A program made the translations under genes and the position numbers. The notes below the pieces were generated by a model. The model ran no database searches, was not told where the DNA came from, and was given only the letters and a program-made list of their open reading frames with translations. DNA of 64,000 nt from Flavobacteriales bacterium (GTDB lineage Bacteria > Bacteroidota > Bacteroidia > Flavobacteriales_D > Crocinitomicaceae): NCBI GenBank assembly GCA_015665275.1, contig JADFAL010000039.1, positions 1 to 64,000 of the forward strand, given 5' to 3'. Positions 1-11,698 of this stretch are shown here, in pieces; the first letter of the stretch is position 1; each line of letters begins with the position of its first letter.

Positions 1-657
1 ATGTCACGCGGCGTTATGGAAGCTATTCTCTGGGATTCCGAGTTGAGTGCGGCAGATCGAGATCGGGTAGAGACGTATCTGGCTATTAAATACGGAATTA
101 CGAAAGGAATGAATGGAACGTCCGTTGATTACGTTTCTCCATTCGACGGAAGCGTAATTTGGGATGTTTCAGCCAATACTGGTTTTAACTATGATATTGC
201 AGGAATTATGCGCGCCGATGTTTCCGGTTTGGATCAGCGAAAATCACATTCTACCAATGGGGGAAGCGTTGGAACGTATAACGATATCGTTACAATGGCG
301 CACGGAACCAATTTTGCCGCTCCAACTGTAATTCCAAACGATGGAGAAGCGATTGTATGGGGGCATGACAATGGAATCTTGAACAATACGGGTATTGTGG
401 TGAACTATCCAACAGATAACGGTGAAGTAATTCAAGGGATTTTTACGAGAGAATGGAAATCGCAGGAAGCGAATAGCCTCGGAACAGTGACTATTGAGTT
501 CGATTTAAGCTCGGTTGTTGGAGTAGGAGGTATTCTGGGGTCAAACGATCTTCAATATGTTCGACTGCTCGTAGATGAAGATGGAAACTATGCGGTAGGA
601 GCAACATCAATTGCGCCAACTGCCTACAACAATGCAACGGGAATCATTTACTTCTAG
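1..657 (+). pseudogene. T9SS cargo protein, upstream part (5' partial, ends at in-frame TAG)
   Basis: The gene enters from outside the window. Its first visible residues (SRGVMEAILWDSELSAADRD, then RVETYLAIKYGIT) match the segment that follows LamG/concanavalin-like domains in large Bacteroidota surface proteins. The frame runs to a TAG at 655-657 and continues in the same frame without loss to 1281, where a type A sorting tail is found. Both halves therefore look like one gene interrupted by a single nonsense codon. A sequencing error is equally possible, because one base change (TAG to CAG, GAG or AAG) restores it. The function of this kind of cargo is not known; it is expected at the cell surface or secreted. 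Confidence 0.65.
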
Positions 658-1281
658 CTTGATTTTATTCTAGGAACCGGAAACCCATTGAATCAATTCC
701 GTGGCTATTACTTCACACTTGGAACCACAAACTTGCTAACATCTCCATTGCCTGTTGTCTTAGGTCATTTTGACGCAGAAAATGAAGGGTGCGAAACGAA
801 TGTGACTTGGTCAACAATATCGGAGCAACATTGCGATTACTTTATCATCGATCGCTCATACGATATGGAAAACTGGTCAGAAGTAGCACGCGTATCTGGT
901 GCAAACAATAGCAGTGAGGTGTTGCAATATGCAATTGTAGATAGAGAATTTGATCGAAACGGTGCCATTTACTATCGTTTGACGCAGGTAGATACCGATG
1001 GAAAGTCATCTGTAATGGGTACAAAGGGAATTCAAGTTGCCTGCGAGAATAACATTCAACCGATTATTTATCCGAATCCATCTACAGGACAATTGAACGT
1101 GTATACTACTATTTCCGGTGCGGTGACTTTGTTCGATGCACAAGGCAGATTATTGAAAACTGAGATTTTGAAGGAAGGTGAGAACATACTATCCTTCGAT
1201 CACCTAGCTTCTGGAACTTATACGGCATCCATTTTATTGGATAACGGCAAATTCTACCTCGAGCAATGGGTGAAAATGTAA
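658..1281 (+). pseudogene. T9SS cargo protein, downstream part with type A sorting domain
   Basis: Same reading frame as the piece before it, separated only by the TAG at 655-657. No ATG start is present; a TTG at 688 is the first possible initiator, but coding content continues upstream of it to the TAG. The protein contains a fibronectin-like segment (FDAENEGCETNVTWSTISEQ, typical of Bacteroidota T9SS cargo) and ends in a sorting tail with YPNPSTGQLNVYT, FDAQGRLLKT and LASGTYTASI, ending KFYLEQWVKM. That tail is the type A C-terminal signal recognised by the T9SS translocon and removed on export. If translation stops at the TAG the product would lack its export signal and be useless. Confidence 0.7.
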
Positions 1282-1375
1282 AAACGGCGTAGTAGGTAGC
1301 CGAATAGCAAGATTGTAGTAGTTAGTCAGATTAGTTAGTTGTAAATAGCATCTTGCTTGAAAGCACCATTTTAGG

Positions 1376-1403
1376 AAGAGCGTCATTCGTGGCGCTCTTT
1401 TTT
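1376..1403 (+). terminator. Rho-independent terminator
   Basis: AAGAGCG (1376-1382) pairs with CGCTCTT (1393-1399) around a 10-nt loop and is followed by a T run. It ends the broken T9SS cargo gene. Confidence 0.8.
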
Positions 1404-1434
1404 CGTTTTATACCACGAAACAGAAGCAAAACGC

Positions 1435-1442
1435 TATCTTTG
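1435..1442 (+). promoter_or_regulatory. Promoter -7 element of the ABC-F gene
   Basis: TATCTTTG fits the Bacteroidota -7 consensus TAnnTTTG exactly. It lies just after the preceding terminator and about 70 bp before the ATG at 1514, so this mRNA would have a leader. Confidence 0.6.
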
Positions 1443-1507
1443 CACCGTCGTAAGCAGCCCTTATGGGTTGGTAGTTGACTCAATTACAGTAGTTACAGTA
1501 AAATTGA

Positions 1508-3781
<2,274 letters not shown>

Positions 3782-3795
<14 letters not shown>

Positions 3796-4990
3796 AAAGT
3801 TTACGATTGTAAAAGTCATTCACTTGAAAGTCTTGCTTTAACTGATCTACATTCAGACTCCATTCAAAGGAACTGTGAGGAGCGCCCCATTTCTTAATTA
3901 AATATCCAATGTCAGGTTCTAACTCATCTGCGAGATCATCTACAATATGATTGAATTTCTGAATGGTTAGATTGTCATAAAGAGCGCGTTGTTTTTGTTC
4001 AAGTAAATCAATAAATCCGTTATCATGGTTTCTAAGAATCTGGTAGATTTTTGAAAAGTCATCTTCTAAATATTCCAGTTTGGGCAATCGTTGTGTTCTG
4101 TTTCTGTTGGCAGCCCAATCGAGATCATACAGTAGGAACCGGAACTTACTCCCATTCGCGCTGTACAATTTTACATTGTTGTGCGGCCAATCCATATTTC
4201 CGATGAAATCTTGATACAAGATGTAATCAATAAAGTTCGGGATGTCAATAAGGTCTTCCAAGGCATGCTCATCCCGGTTGGCGATAGCATCAATTAGTTG
4301 TTGGGCCAACGCTTCATCACCTTCTTTAAAATCAATGTCTTCGTTCGGCCAATCCATTTTCAAGAGGGTGATATCCTCAGCGTTTACATTAAGTAAGGTT
4401 GATAATCCATCGCGATCGTTCTCGGTGCGAAGGTTCAATAATCCATAATACTTCTTATTCACGAATACATGCACAGGCTTGCCATATTTGGTTTCCAAGT
4501 CAATGCCATTCTCGTAAGCGAGTCGCGCGTATGCTAAATCTTTGAAATGTGTTACGCCATTGTCATTCCCCGAATTTCGAAGTCGGAGAGAGGAAATTGA
4601 ATTTAGATTGTCACCATTCAATGCTATGTTGGGGGCAATAATTTTCAGGTTTTGGTTATCGATCGGATCGTTGAATATCATTCCTAAGGATCGCATGGCA
4701 TGGTGGCGAGAACTTGCTCCTTTAATACGTAAGGTGGCATTCTTATTAAAAACCAATGTGCCGTTTGCGTCATGATATTCCACTGAGCCATTGATTTCAA
4801 CATTTTCTGTGTAGTAATAATACATCGAGACCCAATCGGAAGGATCTACTGTAATATTGATGCGGTCCAGGCCCGAGTCCATATTTGCGGCGTCAATATT
4901 TTCAATATCTGGTAATTCTTCCGTGACTTCGAACTTGTTGCATCCAAGAATCGCAAAACTAAGTAGCAGTATGACAAAGAGACCTTTCAT
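3782..4990 (-). CDS. CotH-like kinase family lipoprotein
   Basis: The N-terminus (LLLSFAILGCNKF) is a lipoprotein signal with Cys at about residue 17. The body matches the CotH kinase fold: INITVDPSDW near the start, then LRIKGASSRHH, and a catalytic region with DFIGNMDWPHNNVKLY and RFLLYDLDWAANR. In Bacillus, CotH phosphorylates spore-coat proteins; bacterial relatives are atypical secreted kinases. Here the likely targets are surface or periplasmic proteins, which is inference. Overlaps the preceding gene by 4 bp (ATGA) and the following gene by 14 bp, so the three genes are certainly one transcript. The DUF4956 and VTC-type polymerase genes often seen with CotH in other bacteria are not present here. 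Confidence 0.85.
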
Positions 4991-5619
4991 TTGAAGAGAC
5001 GATAATTGAGCCCCACTCGAAATTGATACTGGGGATTGGTGAATATATATGCGTTGGTAATTGGTGTCATTGCTCGACTAACTAGAATGGTTCCGAAGAG
5101 TCGATCGCTAAGCGGATACATCAGTTCTGCTGCCAAATTGATACGGAACAAGTCCCCTGATCCAAAGATAAATTGATTGAACGCCACGTTGTTTTCTGCT
5201 TCGATGTACGCATTCAAGCGGATCTTTTTAGTTAGTGCATAGCCCAATCCCCCTGAGGCGAAGACCTTGTTTAGTGCTCCATTGTATTGTATGTTTTCCG
5301 AACGACCGGCGAAAGTCAGGTATCGAAAACCGAGATTCAGATGTATGTCAAGTTTAGTATTGAGTTGGTAATTGTTTCGAGCCAACACTTCAAATCCTTG
5401 TGTGTGATCTAAATGATATGTAGCACCTTGAAGGTCAATAATGCGTTCTCCAAAACAGTAAACGTAGTTGGCGCTAAGCGAAAACCGATATTGCGCTTGG
5501 GAAGTGTTGTTCCAACAAATAAAGAATTGCATCAAACCTAACAAGGCAAGAGACAATGAAGTTCGTTTTAACAGAGATGGAGTAGAGGTCACCAAATGTT
5601 TGTTCGCGGTTTCTATCAC
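4987..5619 (-). CDS. Predicted outer-membrane beta-barrel protein
   Basis: Not assigned to a named family. After a longish N-region there is a hydrophobic signal segment (SLSLALLGLMQFFICW) and AQ cleavage context, followed by alternating strands such as YRFSLSANYVYCFGERI and IHLNLGFRYLTFAG. The end, QFRVGLNYRLFK, is typical of a small 8-stranded outer-membrane barrel. First gene of the operon with the CotH-like kinase (4-bp overlap) and DUF2490. The long, positively charged N-terminus may mean the true start lies slightly downstream, but no better ATG is available before the signal peptide. Confidence 0.6.
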   Translation of the reverse strand: MIETANKHLVTSTPSLLKRTSLSLALLGLMQFFICWNNTSQAQYRFSLSANYVYCFGERIIDLQGATYHLDHTQGFEVLARNNYQLNTKLDIHLNLGFRYLTFAGRSENIQYNGALNKVFASGGLGYALTKKIRLNAYIEAENNVAFNQFIFGSGDLFRINLAAELMYPLSDRLFGTILVSRAMTPITNAYIFTNPQYQFRVGLNYRLFK

Positions 5620-5692
5620 TACAATGTGAATATACTTGAAACGAACCTCATGATTTTATGGTTGGGACAATCTTTATAATTCTACGAGAGAG

Positions 5693-5725
5693 TTTTCACT
5701 CAGAAGTCCAAAGATGATAACTTTG
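5693..5725 (+). promoter_or_regulatory. Promoter of the M61 peptidase gene
   Basis: TTTTC at 5693-5697 as -33-like element, 20 bp spacer, then TAACTTTG (5718-5725) as exact -7 consensus. The ATG at 5731 follows after 5 nt, so transcription would begin at or next to the start codon. Confidence 0.6.
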
Positions 5726-5730
5726 TGGTT

Positions 5731-7443
5731 ATGGTAAAGTTTTCATTCTCCGTTCCACAATCGAACACACAATACGTTCATATTGAAGCTGTAATCCCTA
5801 CGAAGGAAGATCGAACTACGGTTCATTTGCCGGCATGGCGCCCCGGACGATATGAATTGGGGAATTTTGCTAAAAATGTGCGCAATTTCAAAGTAACCAA
5901 TGCAAACAAAAAAGCGCTGGACTTTCATAAGGTAAACAAAGACACGTGGGAAGTAGATTCTTCAGAAAACGATCAAATTGTTGTGAGCTACAACTACTAT
6001 GCGAACGAACTCAATGCTGGGTCTACATTTGCCGATAAGGATCAACTGTACGTGAATCCAGTTAACTGCTGTGTATTTACGAAAGAAACATATGCTGAGC
6101 CCGTGGAAGTCTCACTCGATATCTCCTCCAACTGGGAGGTGGCAACTTCATTGGAATTGAAAGATGGTAAATGGCACGCTGAGAATACCGAAGAGCTATT
6201 GGATTCGCCGTTTATTGCGTCGGGTATGCTGCAACGAGAAAGTTATGAATCACACGGAGTTACTTTTCATATTTGGTTCAATGGAATTATCAAACCTGAT
6301 TGGGATCGATTGATTAAAGACTTTCAAGCCTTTACCGATAGCCAGATTGCGAAGTTTACAGAATTTCCGGTAAAAGAATACCACTATCTAAATCAAATTC
6401 TTCCAGTCAAGGCCTACCATGGCGTAGAGCATACAAAATCAACTGTGATTGCTCTGGGTCCGTCTTACGAAGTTTTTGGATCGTTGTACAAGGAATTGTT
6501 GGGCGTGAGTTCGCATGAATTGTATCATACGTGGAATGTGAAAACGATTCGCCCTGCGGAAATGATGCCGTATGATTTTACCAAAGAGAATTATTCTCCG
6601 CTTGGTTATCTCTGCGAAGGAGTAACAACATACATGGGAGATTTGTTCTTGCATAAAAGTGGTGTTTTCAATTTAGATCAGTACTTGAATGAAATGGATT
6701 CGCAATTGCAACGCCATTTCGACAATCAGGGTCGCTTCCATTATTCCGTGGCTGAATCTTCTTTCGATACTTGGTTGGATGGTTATGTGGCAGGAGCCCC
6801 TGGTCGGAAAGTCAGTATTTATACGGAAGGTTGTTTGTTAGCCTTCATTACAGATGTGAAATTGCTGGAAGCTACCAAGAATAAATACGGCTTGGACGAA
6901 GTAATGAAGCGTTTGTTCTTCCAATTTGGGTTAGAAGGTAAAGGAGTCTCCGAAGACGATTATAAAGCAACGGTAGCAGCTGTAGGGAAATTCTCATTCG
7001 AGGAGATATTCAACGATTACATCCATGGAACAAAGCCTTTTGAATCCTTATTGACTGCTTGTTTTGATTATGTCGGATTGGAGTTGCAACATCAACCTGA
7101 AGAGGGGTATGCGGCTGGAAGACTAGGTTTCAAATTCTTGAATTCAAGTAGTGGAGGGGCGGTTGTGAAAGTGATGTACCCCGGTGGACCTGCTGAATTG
7201 GGCGGTTTGATGTTAGACGACGAAATTGTAGCAATTAACGGTCTTGAAGTAAATAACAACGCGAATGATTGGCTCAAATATTTTGATGAGGATCAGAAGG
7301 AAGTAACCGTATTCCGAAAAGGACAACTCTTAACGTTCACATTACCAGAGGTTAATCGTTATTTCTTCAATAAGTATCGAGTGAAGCCAGTAGAAGATCC
7401 AAACGGACCTCAAAAGGCTGGAATGAGAGCCTGGTTGAGTTAA
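5731..7443 (+). CDS. M61 family metallopeptidase with PDZ domain
   Basis: Zinc aminopeptidase of the glycyl-aminopeptidase group. The zinc motif HELYH lies at residues 262-266 and the third ligand is Glu in CEGVTTYMGD (about residue 296). An N-terminal beta domain (residues 1-170) precedes the catalytic domain. A PDZ domain with GGAVVKVMYPGGPAELGG and DEIVAINGLEV follows at roughly 440-530. There is no signal peptide, so unless exported unusually it acts in the cytoplasm. The frame could begin with a GTG at 5725, but that triplet is the last base of the -7 element plus two more, so ATG 5731 is chosen. Monocistronic; the next gene starts 90 bp later with its own leader. Confidence 0.9.
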   Translation: MVKFSFSVPQSNTQYVHIEAVIPTKEDRTTVHLPAWRPGRYELGNFAKNVRNFKVTNANKKALDFHKVNKDTWEVDSSENDQIVVSYNYYANELNAGSTFADKDQLYVNPVNCCVFTKETYAEPVEVSLDISSNWEVATSLELKDGKWHAENTEELLDSPFIASGMLQRESYESHGVTFHIWFNGIIKPDWDRLIKDFQAFTDSQIAKFTEFPVKEYHYLNQILPVKAYHGVEHTKSTVIALGPSYEVFGSLYKELLGVSSHELYHTWNVKTIRPAEMMPYDFTKENYSPLGYLCEGVTTYMGDLFLHKSGVFNLDQYLNEMDSQLQRHFDNQGRFHYSVAESSFDTWLDGYVAGAPGRKVSIYTEGCLLAFITDVKLLEATKNKYGLDEVMKRLFFQFGLEGKGVSEDDYKATVAAVGKFSFEEIFNDYIHGTKPFESLLTACFDYVGLELQHQPEEGYAAGRLGFKFLNSSSGGAVVKVMYPGGPAELGGLMLDDEIVAINGLEVNNNANDWLKYFDEDQKEVTVFRKGQLLTFTLPEVNRYFFNKYRVKPVEDPNGPQKAGMRAWLS

Positions 7444-7534
7444 CGCCCATTTGATAAATCTTTGTTAAACTTTTCGCTACTTTACATAAGCGTTCATAAT
7501 ATGTTGAACTTTGCGCTCCAAAGTTTAGACAATT

Positions 7535-8176
7535 ATGAAATATCTATTATCTACTATGCTTTTGTTTGCAGCGTTTGCATCGAATGCACAAACAAATCAT
7601 GCTTACGTTGACGGTGGTACCCATGAAGGGTACGTTATTCTTGCCGACGGAACTCAGAAAAATGGTTACATCCGTTATTCAAACCCTTACAGCATCCAGA
7701 ACACGGTTGTTTTCTTTACTGATAAAGATGATAAGGACACGAAGGAAAAGTTCGATACGGATGAGTTGAAAGAATACCGAGTAGGAGAGAAGACCTATCA
7801 CGTAATTCACTGGTCGGGTGGAATGACGGCAAAACCTTTGAAAGGGAACTTGTTGGTTGAGTCTGGTTGTATTAGCACGTACAAATGGTACGGACGTCCT
7901 GAGAGTTTAATGCCTGTGACAAGAAATCCTGGTGAATCGGATGAAAGCTTTCTTGAGCGCAAGTATTCTCCACAGACAGTATACAAGAACAAAAATGCAG
8001 ACAAGTGTCACCAGCATTCAGATTTCGCACTTAAGTTCGCTAAGAAGGTGTCAGAGTTTATTAGCGACAACGCAGAGCTTTCTGAAAAAGTAGCAAACAA
8101 AGAAAAAGGTTACAAGTTGATTAACATCTACAAAGTAATGGAAACGTACAACAATGAATGTGCGTCTGAGGAATAA
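7535..8176 (+). CDS. Secreted protein of unknown function
   Basis: I do not recognise a named family. Signal peptide MKYLLSTMLLFAAFASNAQ with cleavage after AQ or similar. The mature part begins YVDGGTHEGYVILADGTQKNGYIRY, a pattern seen in secreted Bacteroidota proteins that carry a 'text' of short beta-strands, then a charged C-terminal helix region (residues 155-213). Two Cys (113, 153 or nearby) could form a disulfide. Expected location is periplasm or outer membrane. A 7-bp inverted repeat (AACTTTG and CAAAGTT, 7507-7525) lies directly upstream, overlapping the likely -7 region. A strong terminator follows. Confidence 0.65.
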   Translation: MKYLLSTMLLFAAFASNAQTNHAYVDGGTHEGYVILADGTQKNGYIRYSNPYSIQNTVVFFTDKDDKDTKEKFDTDELKEYRVGEKTYHVIHWSGGMTAKPLKGNLLVESGCISTYKWYGRPESLMPVTRNPGESDESFLERKYSPQTVYKNKNADKCHQHSDFALKFAKKVSEFISDNAELSEKVANKEKGYKLINIYKVMETYNNECASEE

Positions 8177-8201
8177 GATTAATAACATTGTTATTAGAGG
8201 A

Positions 8202-8230
8202 GCTGCTTCGTTTTGAAGCGGCTTTTTTTT
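8202..8230 (+). terminator. Rho-independent terminator
   Basis: GCTGCTTC (8202-8209) pairs with GAAGCGGC (8215-8222), one G-U pair, followed by eight T. Ends the secreted-protein gene. Confidence 0.85.
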
Positions 8231-8264
8231 GCGGTAATATCACGTTTACTCCGGAGCCATATTA

Positions 8265-8288
8265 CTATATAACCATTTGGTTATATAG
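8265..8288. repeat. Perfect 24-bp palindrome
   Basis: CTATATAACCA (8265-8275), TT, TGGTTATATAG (8278-8288). Arms are identical in reverse complement. It lies between two terminators at a convergent gene junction, with no run of T behind it. Role unknown: a protein-binding site or a cruciform-prone relic. Confidence 0.6.
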
Positions 8289-8354
8289 CCCAATTGATGC
8301 TACTGGCTATTGAAAGAATAAATCAGGATCTTCTGATCTTACTCTTTACCCAAC

Positions 8355-8385
8355 AAAAAAGAGCCAGTCATAGACTCGCTCTTTT
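8355..8385 (-). terminator. Bidirectional terminator of the TonB receptor gene
   Basis: AAAAGAGC (8357-8364) pairs with GCTCTTTT (8378-8385), with a further inner AGTC/GACT pairing. A-run on one side and T-run on the other let it work on both strands; it lies just past the receptor stop codon. Confidence 0.75.
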
Positions 8386-8412
8386 CTTATATGCTTTTTG
8401 CTTTTAATCAGC

Positions 8413-10776
8413 CTACCACTTGTAGCTCAATCCTAAACTCGGAAGAATAGGGAACTGGTAGATCTCACGTCCCGTTACACGATTTACGTAGAAAATGTTT
8501 TTTCTGTTGTATAAGTTCGTAACACTTGCATTGATTTCCATAATTGTTGAGTTCTTGAACTCAAAGCGTTTCTTAACGGAAACATCAAGTCGGTGATAGT
8601 ATGGCAAACGCTCGCTGTTGAAATCTCCTAGGCTGATTGCAACGTAATCAGGGTTGTTGTTCACGTAATCTGTTGTAACTCCGTCCTGGAAGTTTTGCTC
8701 TTCAAAGAATCCGGTAGTTGGTGTGAACGGAAGTCCAGATCCAAGGTTCCAACGGATACTAACTTCCAAATCTTTTTCCTTACCGAATAGGTACGTTCCA
8801 ACCAAGTTCAAGTTGTGACGACGGTCAAATACTGGACGGTAGAACTGGAATCCATCCCAACGTTGTGAATTACCATAAGAATAAACTCCCCAAAGGAACA
8901 AACGTTCATCCGAGTATTTGATCAAAAAGTCAGCTCCGAAAGACTCTCCATTTTCAATAATGAAGTCTTTCTTGAAGACATCGTCAATATCGTTGAATTC
9001 TGGAATGTCGTCATACAACTTGTTGATGTTGATGTTGCTCAACTGGCTGAAGTACTTGTAGTATGCCTCAATGTTTATTGAAACTTTCTTTGTCAAATCA
9101 TATTCGAATCCTCCAATAGCATGCCATGCGTACTGCAATCCGTTGTTCGGGTTGCGTTCGTTTTGGAACTGCGTAATGAACGTACTTTGAACATTGGTTG
9201 GTGCTGAAAGCATTCCGTTGAACAAGTTTACAACGTCACGATCTGAGGCAGCAGATGTAAAATTTTGAGAGTAACGACCTCCCGAAGCCTTCAAACGCAA
9301 TTTCTCGTTCGCATTGAACTTGATTCCCAATCGTGGCTCTGGTGATACTTCGCTATACGTAGCATACATCTGCATACGAATCGATGGATTAACTACCCAA
9401 CGCGTAGAAACAAATCGATAGTTTACGTACGCTCCAATTTCTGTTGTAAAGTTTTTCAACTCAATTTTACGCTGTGCCTCGTTGAATGTAGTAAAGTCAG
9501 TGTTGAATCCACCGATGTTCAATCCGTAGTTGATTTCTCCTTTATTTCCAATGAAGTATGTGAAATCAAATCCTAAATCAAATCCTCCGATTGAACTTGC
9601 ACGACGAACCGTGTCTGACGCGCTCAATGCTTCATCAAAAATCGTAGAGTAACGACTTCCGTTCACGTGCCCTTTAATAAACACTTTCGCGCCAGTGGGA
9701 ACTAATAAGAAATTCATACCTCCACCGCTTTGCGTCCAGCTAATGTTTGCAATGTCAAAGTTTACTTGATCCTGGTTGTGGAATCCGAATGCACTTACTT
9801 TAGACCGTCCGCCTCCTTTAAATGTCAACTTTCCGTAAAGATCCGTAAATGAGAATGGCATTCCCGCCACTTCTCCTGTTTCTTCATCGCGATTGATGTT
9901 CGGGTAAAGAAGCTCAGAAGTACGATCGATCAAACTGTGCTTTCCAGAGAAAACGTAAGAAACGCCTCCCGGCCCGTCTGTTTTCCCTAGCGGTCCTTCT
10001 AAAACCAATTTTCCCATAAAAGGAGAAGCAGAAGCCTTACCACTAAATTTCTTGTTATTACCATCACGATAAGTAATGTCCATGATAGAGGAAATTCGTC
10101 CTCCGTACTGAGCATCAAAACCTCCAGTATAAATATCTGCACTTTTCACCAACTCTGTTTCAAAGATCGAGAAGAACCCGATAGAGTGGAAAGGCTGGTA
10201 GATGGTCATTCCATCCAGTAGAATTTTATTTTGAATAGGTGTTCCTCCACGCACATACAACTGACCACCTTGGTCACCTGTTGTTACAACTCCCGGAGTT
10301 ACACTAAAGGCCGCAACGATATCGTTTTCACCTCCAGTACTTGGGATTCGCTCCAGTCCTTTTTGATCTAATTGATTTACACCAATCAATACTTCTCTTG
10401 ATTTCTGGCGTTGTTTGGCATCGATGCGGATATCATCGAATTCTTTTATTTTCTCGTCTTTAACAACCTCGAAAGTAAAATCTTTGTTTCCTGAAGCTTT
10501 CGTGACAGAAATGTTGACTTCCTTCACTTCGAATCCAAATGCAGCGATTTGCAAAATGTAATCACCTTTGGAGATATTAGAAATATTAAAAAGTCCGTCT
10601 TCATCTGTGTAGGCACCTCCAGCAGCTGTGCTGTCTGTACGAAGTAATCGAATCTTCTCACCACCTAGCGGTTCCCCGTTTTCGGCGCTATAAAGAACTC
10701 CTCGAATACTAAAGTCCTGTGCAAATGTTGCCCCGCTAAAGGCGAAAGAAATAAGAAAAGCGTAAATGAGTTTCAT
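8413..10776 (-). CDS. TonB-dependent receptor with carboxypeptidase-like N-domain
   Basis: Outer-membrane gated channel. Signal peptide MKLIYAFLISFAFSGATFAQ; a carboxypeptidase-regulatory-like beta-sandwich at about 23-110 (IRGVLYSAENGEPLGGEKIRLL); plug domain at about 130-240 with YVRGGTPIQNKILLDGMTIY and ADIYTGGFDAQYGGRISSI; then a barrel ending LPSLGLSYKW. At 787 residues it is shorter than SusC-type receptors and has no SusD neighbour, so a siderophore, vitamin or small-peptide substrate is as likely as a glycan. Monocistronic, preceded on its strand by TATCTTCG, one base off the -7 consensus. Substrate cannot be deduced from the sequence. Confidence 0.85.
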   Translation of the reverse strand: MKLIYAFLISFAFSGATFAQDFSIRGVLYSAENGEPLGGEKIRLLRTDSTAAGGAYTDEDGLFNISNISKGDYILQIAAFGFEVKEVNISVTKASGNKDFTFEVVKDEKIKEFDDIRIDAKQRQKSREVLIGVNQLDQKGLERIPSTGGENDIVAAFSVTPGVVTTGDQGGQLYVRGGTPIQNKILLDGMTIYQPFHSIGFFSIFETELVKSADIYTGGFDAQYGGRISSIMDITYRDGNNKKFSGKASASPFMGKLVLEGPLGKTDGPGGVSYVFSGKHSLIDRTSELLYPNINRDEETGEVAGMPFSFTDLYGKLTFKGGGRSKVSAFGFHNQDQVNFDIANISWTQSGGGMNFLLVPTGAKVFIKGHVNGSRYSTIFDEALSASDTVRRASSIGGFDLGFDFTYFIGNKGEINYGLNIGGFNTDFTTFNEAQRKIELKNFTTEIGAYVNYRFVSTRWVVNPSIRMQMYATYSEVSPEPRLGIKFNANEKLRLKASGGRYSQNFTSAASDRDVVNLFNGMLSAPTNVQSTFITQFQNERNPNNGLQYAWHAIGGFEYDLTKKVSINIEAYYKYFSQLSNININKLYDDIPEFNDIDDVFKKDFIIENGESFGADFLIKYSDERLFLWGVYSYGNSQRWDGFQFYRPVFDRRHNLNLVGTYLFGKEKDLEVSIRWNLGSGLPFTPTTGFFEEQNFQDGVTTDYVNNNPDYVAISLGDFNSERLPYYHRLDVSVKKRFEFKNSTIMEINASVTNLYNRKNIFYVNRVTGREIYQFPILPSLGLSYKW

Positions 10777-10869
10777 AAGTACTGTTTGTCCGGCCCCGAA
10801 GATACGATAATCGATAGAAATAGAAAGGTAGATATTAGCCGAAACTATTTAATTGTAGTTCTGATTGAT

Positions 10870-11655
10870 TTAACGGGAAGCAGATCGAAGTTGCTTCTTG
10901 GCGATATCCCAATATTTGTCCATGGTTTCTAGGGAACTATCATCGATTGGAGCATCGTCTGCGGTCATTAATTCTTCCATTAACTGAAAGCGCGTGATGA
11001 ATTTTTTGTTCGTTCTAGCAAGAGCATTTTCAGGGTTAACTTTGATGAATCGTGCGTAATTGATCAAGGAGAATAATACATCACCGAACTCTTCCTCAAC
11101 TTTGTCTTCTGAAGCACCGGATTCCACTTCTTCCGCAAGCTCATCCATTTCTTCCTGCACTTTGGCCCAAACATCTTTTCTATTTTCCCATTCAAAGCCA
11201 ATTCCTTTCACCTTTTCCTGAATTCGTGCAGCCTTCACTAATGCTGGCAGTGATTTTGGAACGCCTTCTAGAACAGATTTCTTGCCTTCTTTCAGCTTGA
11301 GTTTCTCCCAGTTCGCTTTCACCTCTTCTTCAGTGGTCGCTTCAACATCTCCATAAATATGCGGATGACGGTACACCAACTTGTCGCAAATTCCATTGAG
11401 TGCGTCAGTGATGTCAAAAGCTTCTTTTTCCTGACCGATTTTACAATAGAATACCATATGAAGCAGTAGGTCGCCAATTTCCCCCTTCAAAGCTTCTAGG
11501 TCGTTGTCGATAATGGCATCCGCAAGTTCGTACGTTTCTTCAATTGTTAGATGGCGTAAGGACTCCAGCGTTTGCTTTTTATCCCATGGACATTTTTCGC
11601 GAAGGTCGTCCATGATGTTTAGAAGGCGCTCAAAAGCTTGAAGTCTTGGATCCAT
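10870..11655 (-). CDS. mazG: Nucleoside triphosphate pyrophosphohydrolase MazG
   Basis: Hydrolyses (d)NTPs to NMP and pyrophosphate, a house-cleaning enzyme. Two MazG all-alpha domains: the first has LREKCPWDKKQT and ETYELADAI, followed by LKGEIGDLLLHMVFY; the second has EEMDELAEEV and EEFGDVLFSLINYARF. The EExxE and ExxD metal ligands are visible in both halves. 261 residues is the normal length. It is divergent from the lipid A deacylase gene; the starts are 43 bp apart and the promoter of that gene lies between them. Confidence 0.93.
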   Translation of the reverse strand: MDPRLQAFERLLNIMDDLREKCPWDKKQTLESLRHLTIEETYELADAIIDNDLEALKGEIGDLLLHMVFYCKIGQEKEAFDITDALNGICDKLVYRHPHIYGDVEATTEEEVKANWEKLKLKEGKKSVLEGVPKSLPALVKAARIQEKVKGIGFEWENRKDVWAKVQEEMDELAEEVESGASEDKVEEEFGDVLFSLINYARFIKVNPENALARTNKKFITRFQLMEELMTADDAPIDDSSLETMDKYWDIAKKQLRSASR

Positions 11656-11661
11656 TTTTTG

Positions 11662-11694
11662 TTTTCAAAAGTACAATTAATCTCCTTATTTTTG
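11662..11694 (+). promoter_or_regulatory. Promoter of the PagL-like gene
   Basis: TTTTC at 11662-11666 (-33-like), 20-bp spacer, then TATTTTTG at 11687-11694 (exact TAnnTTTG). The ATG begins at 11699, 4 nt after the element, so a leaderless transcript is expected. Confidence 0.6.
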
Positions 11695-11698
11695 CCGT

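Noticed and set aside
5725-5727. GTG start for the M61 gene
   Set aside because: It overlaps the promoter -7 element; ATG 5731 is the first plausible codon within a transcript.
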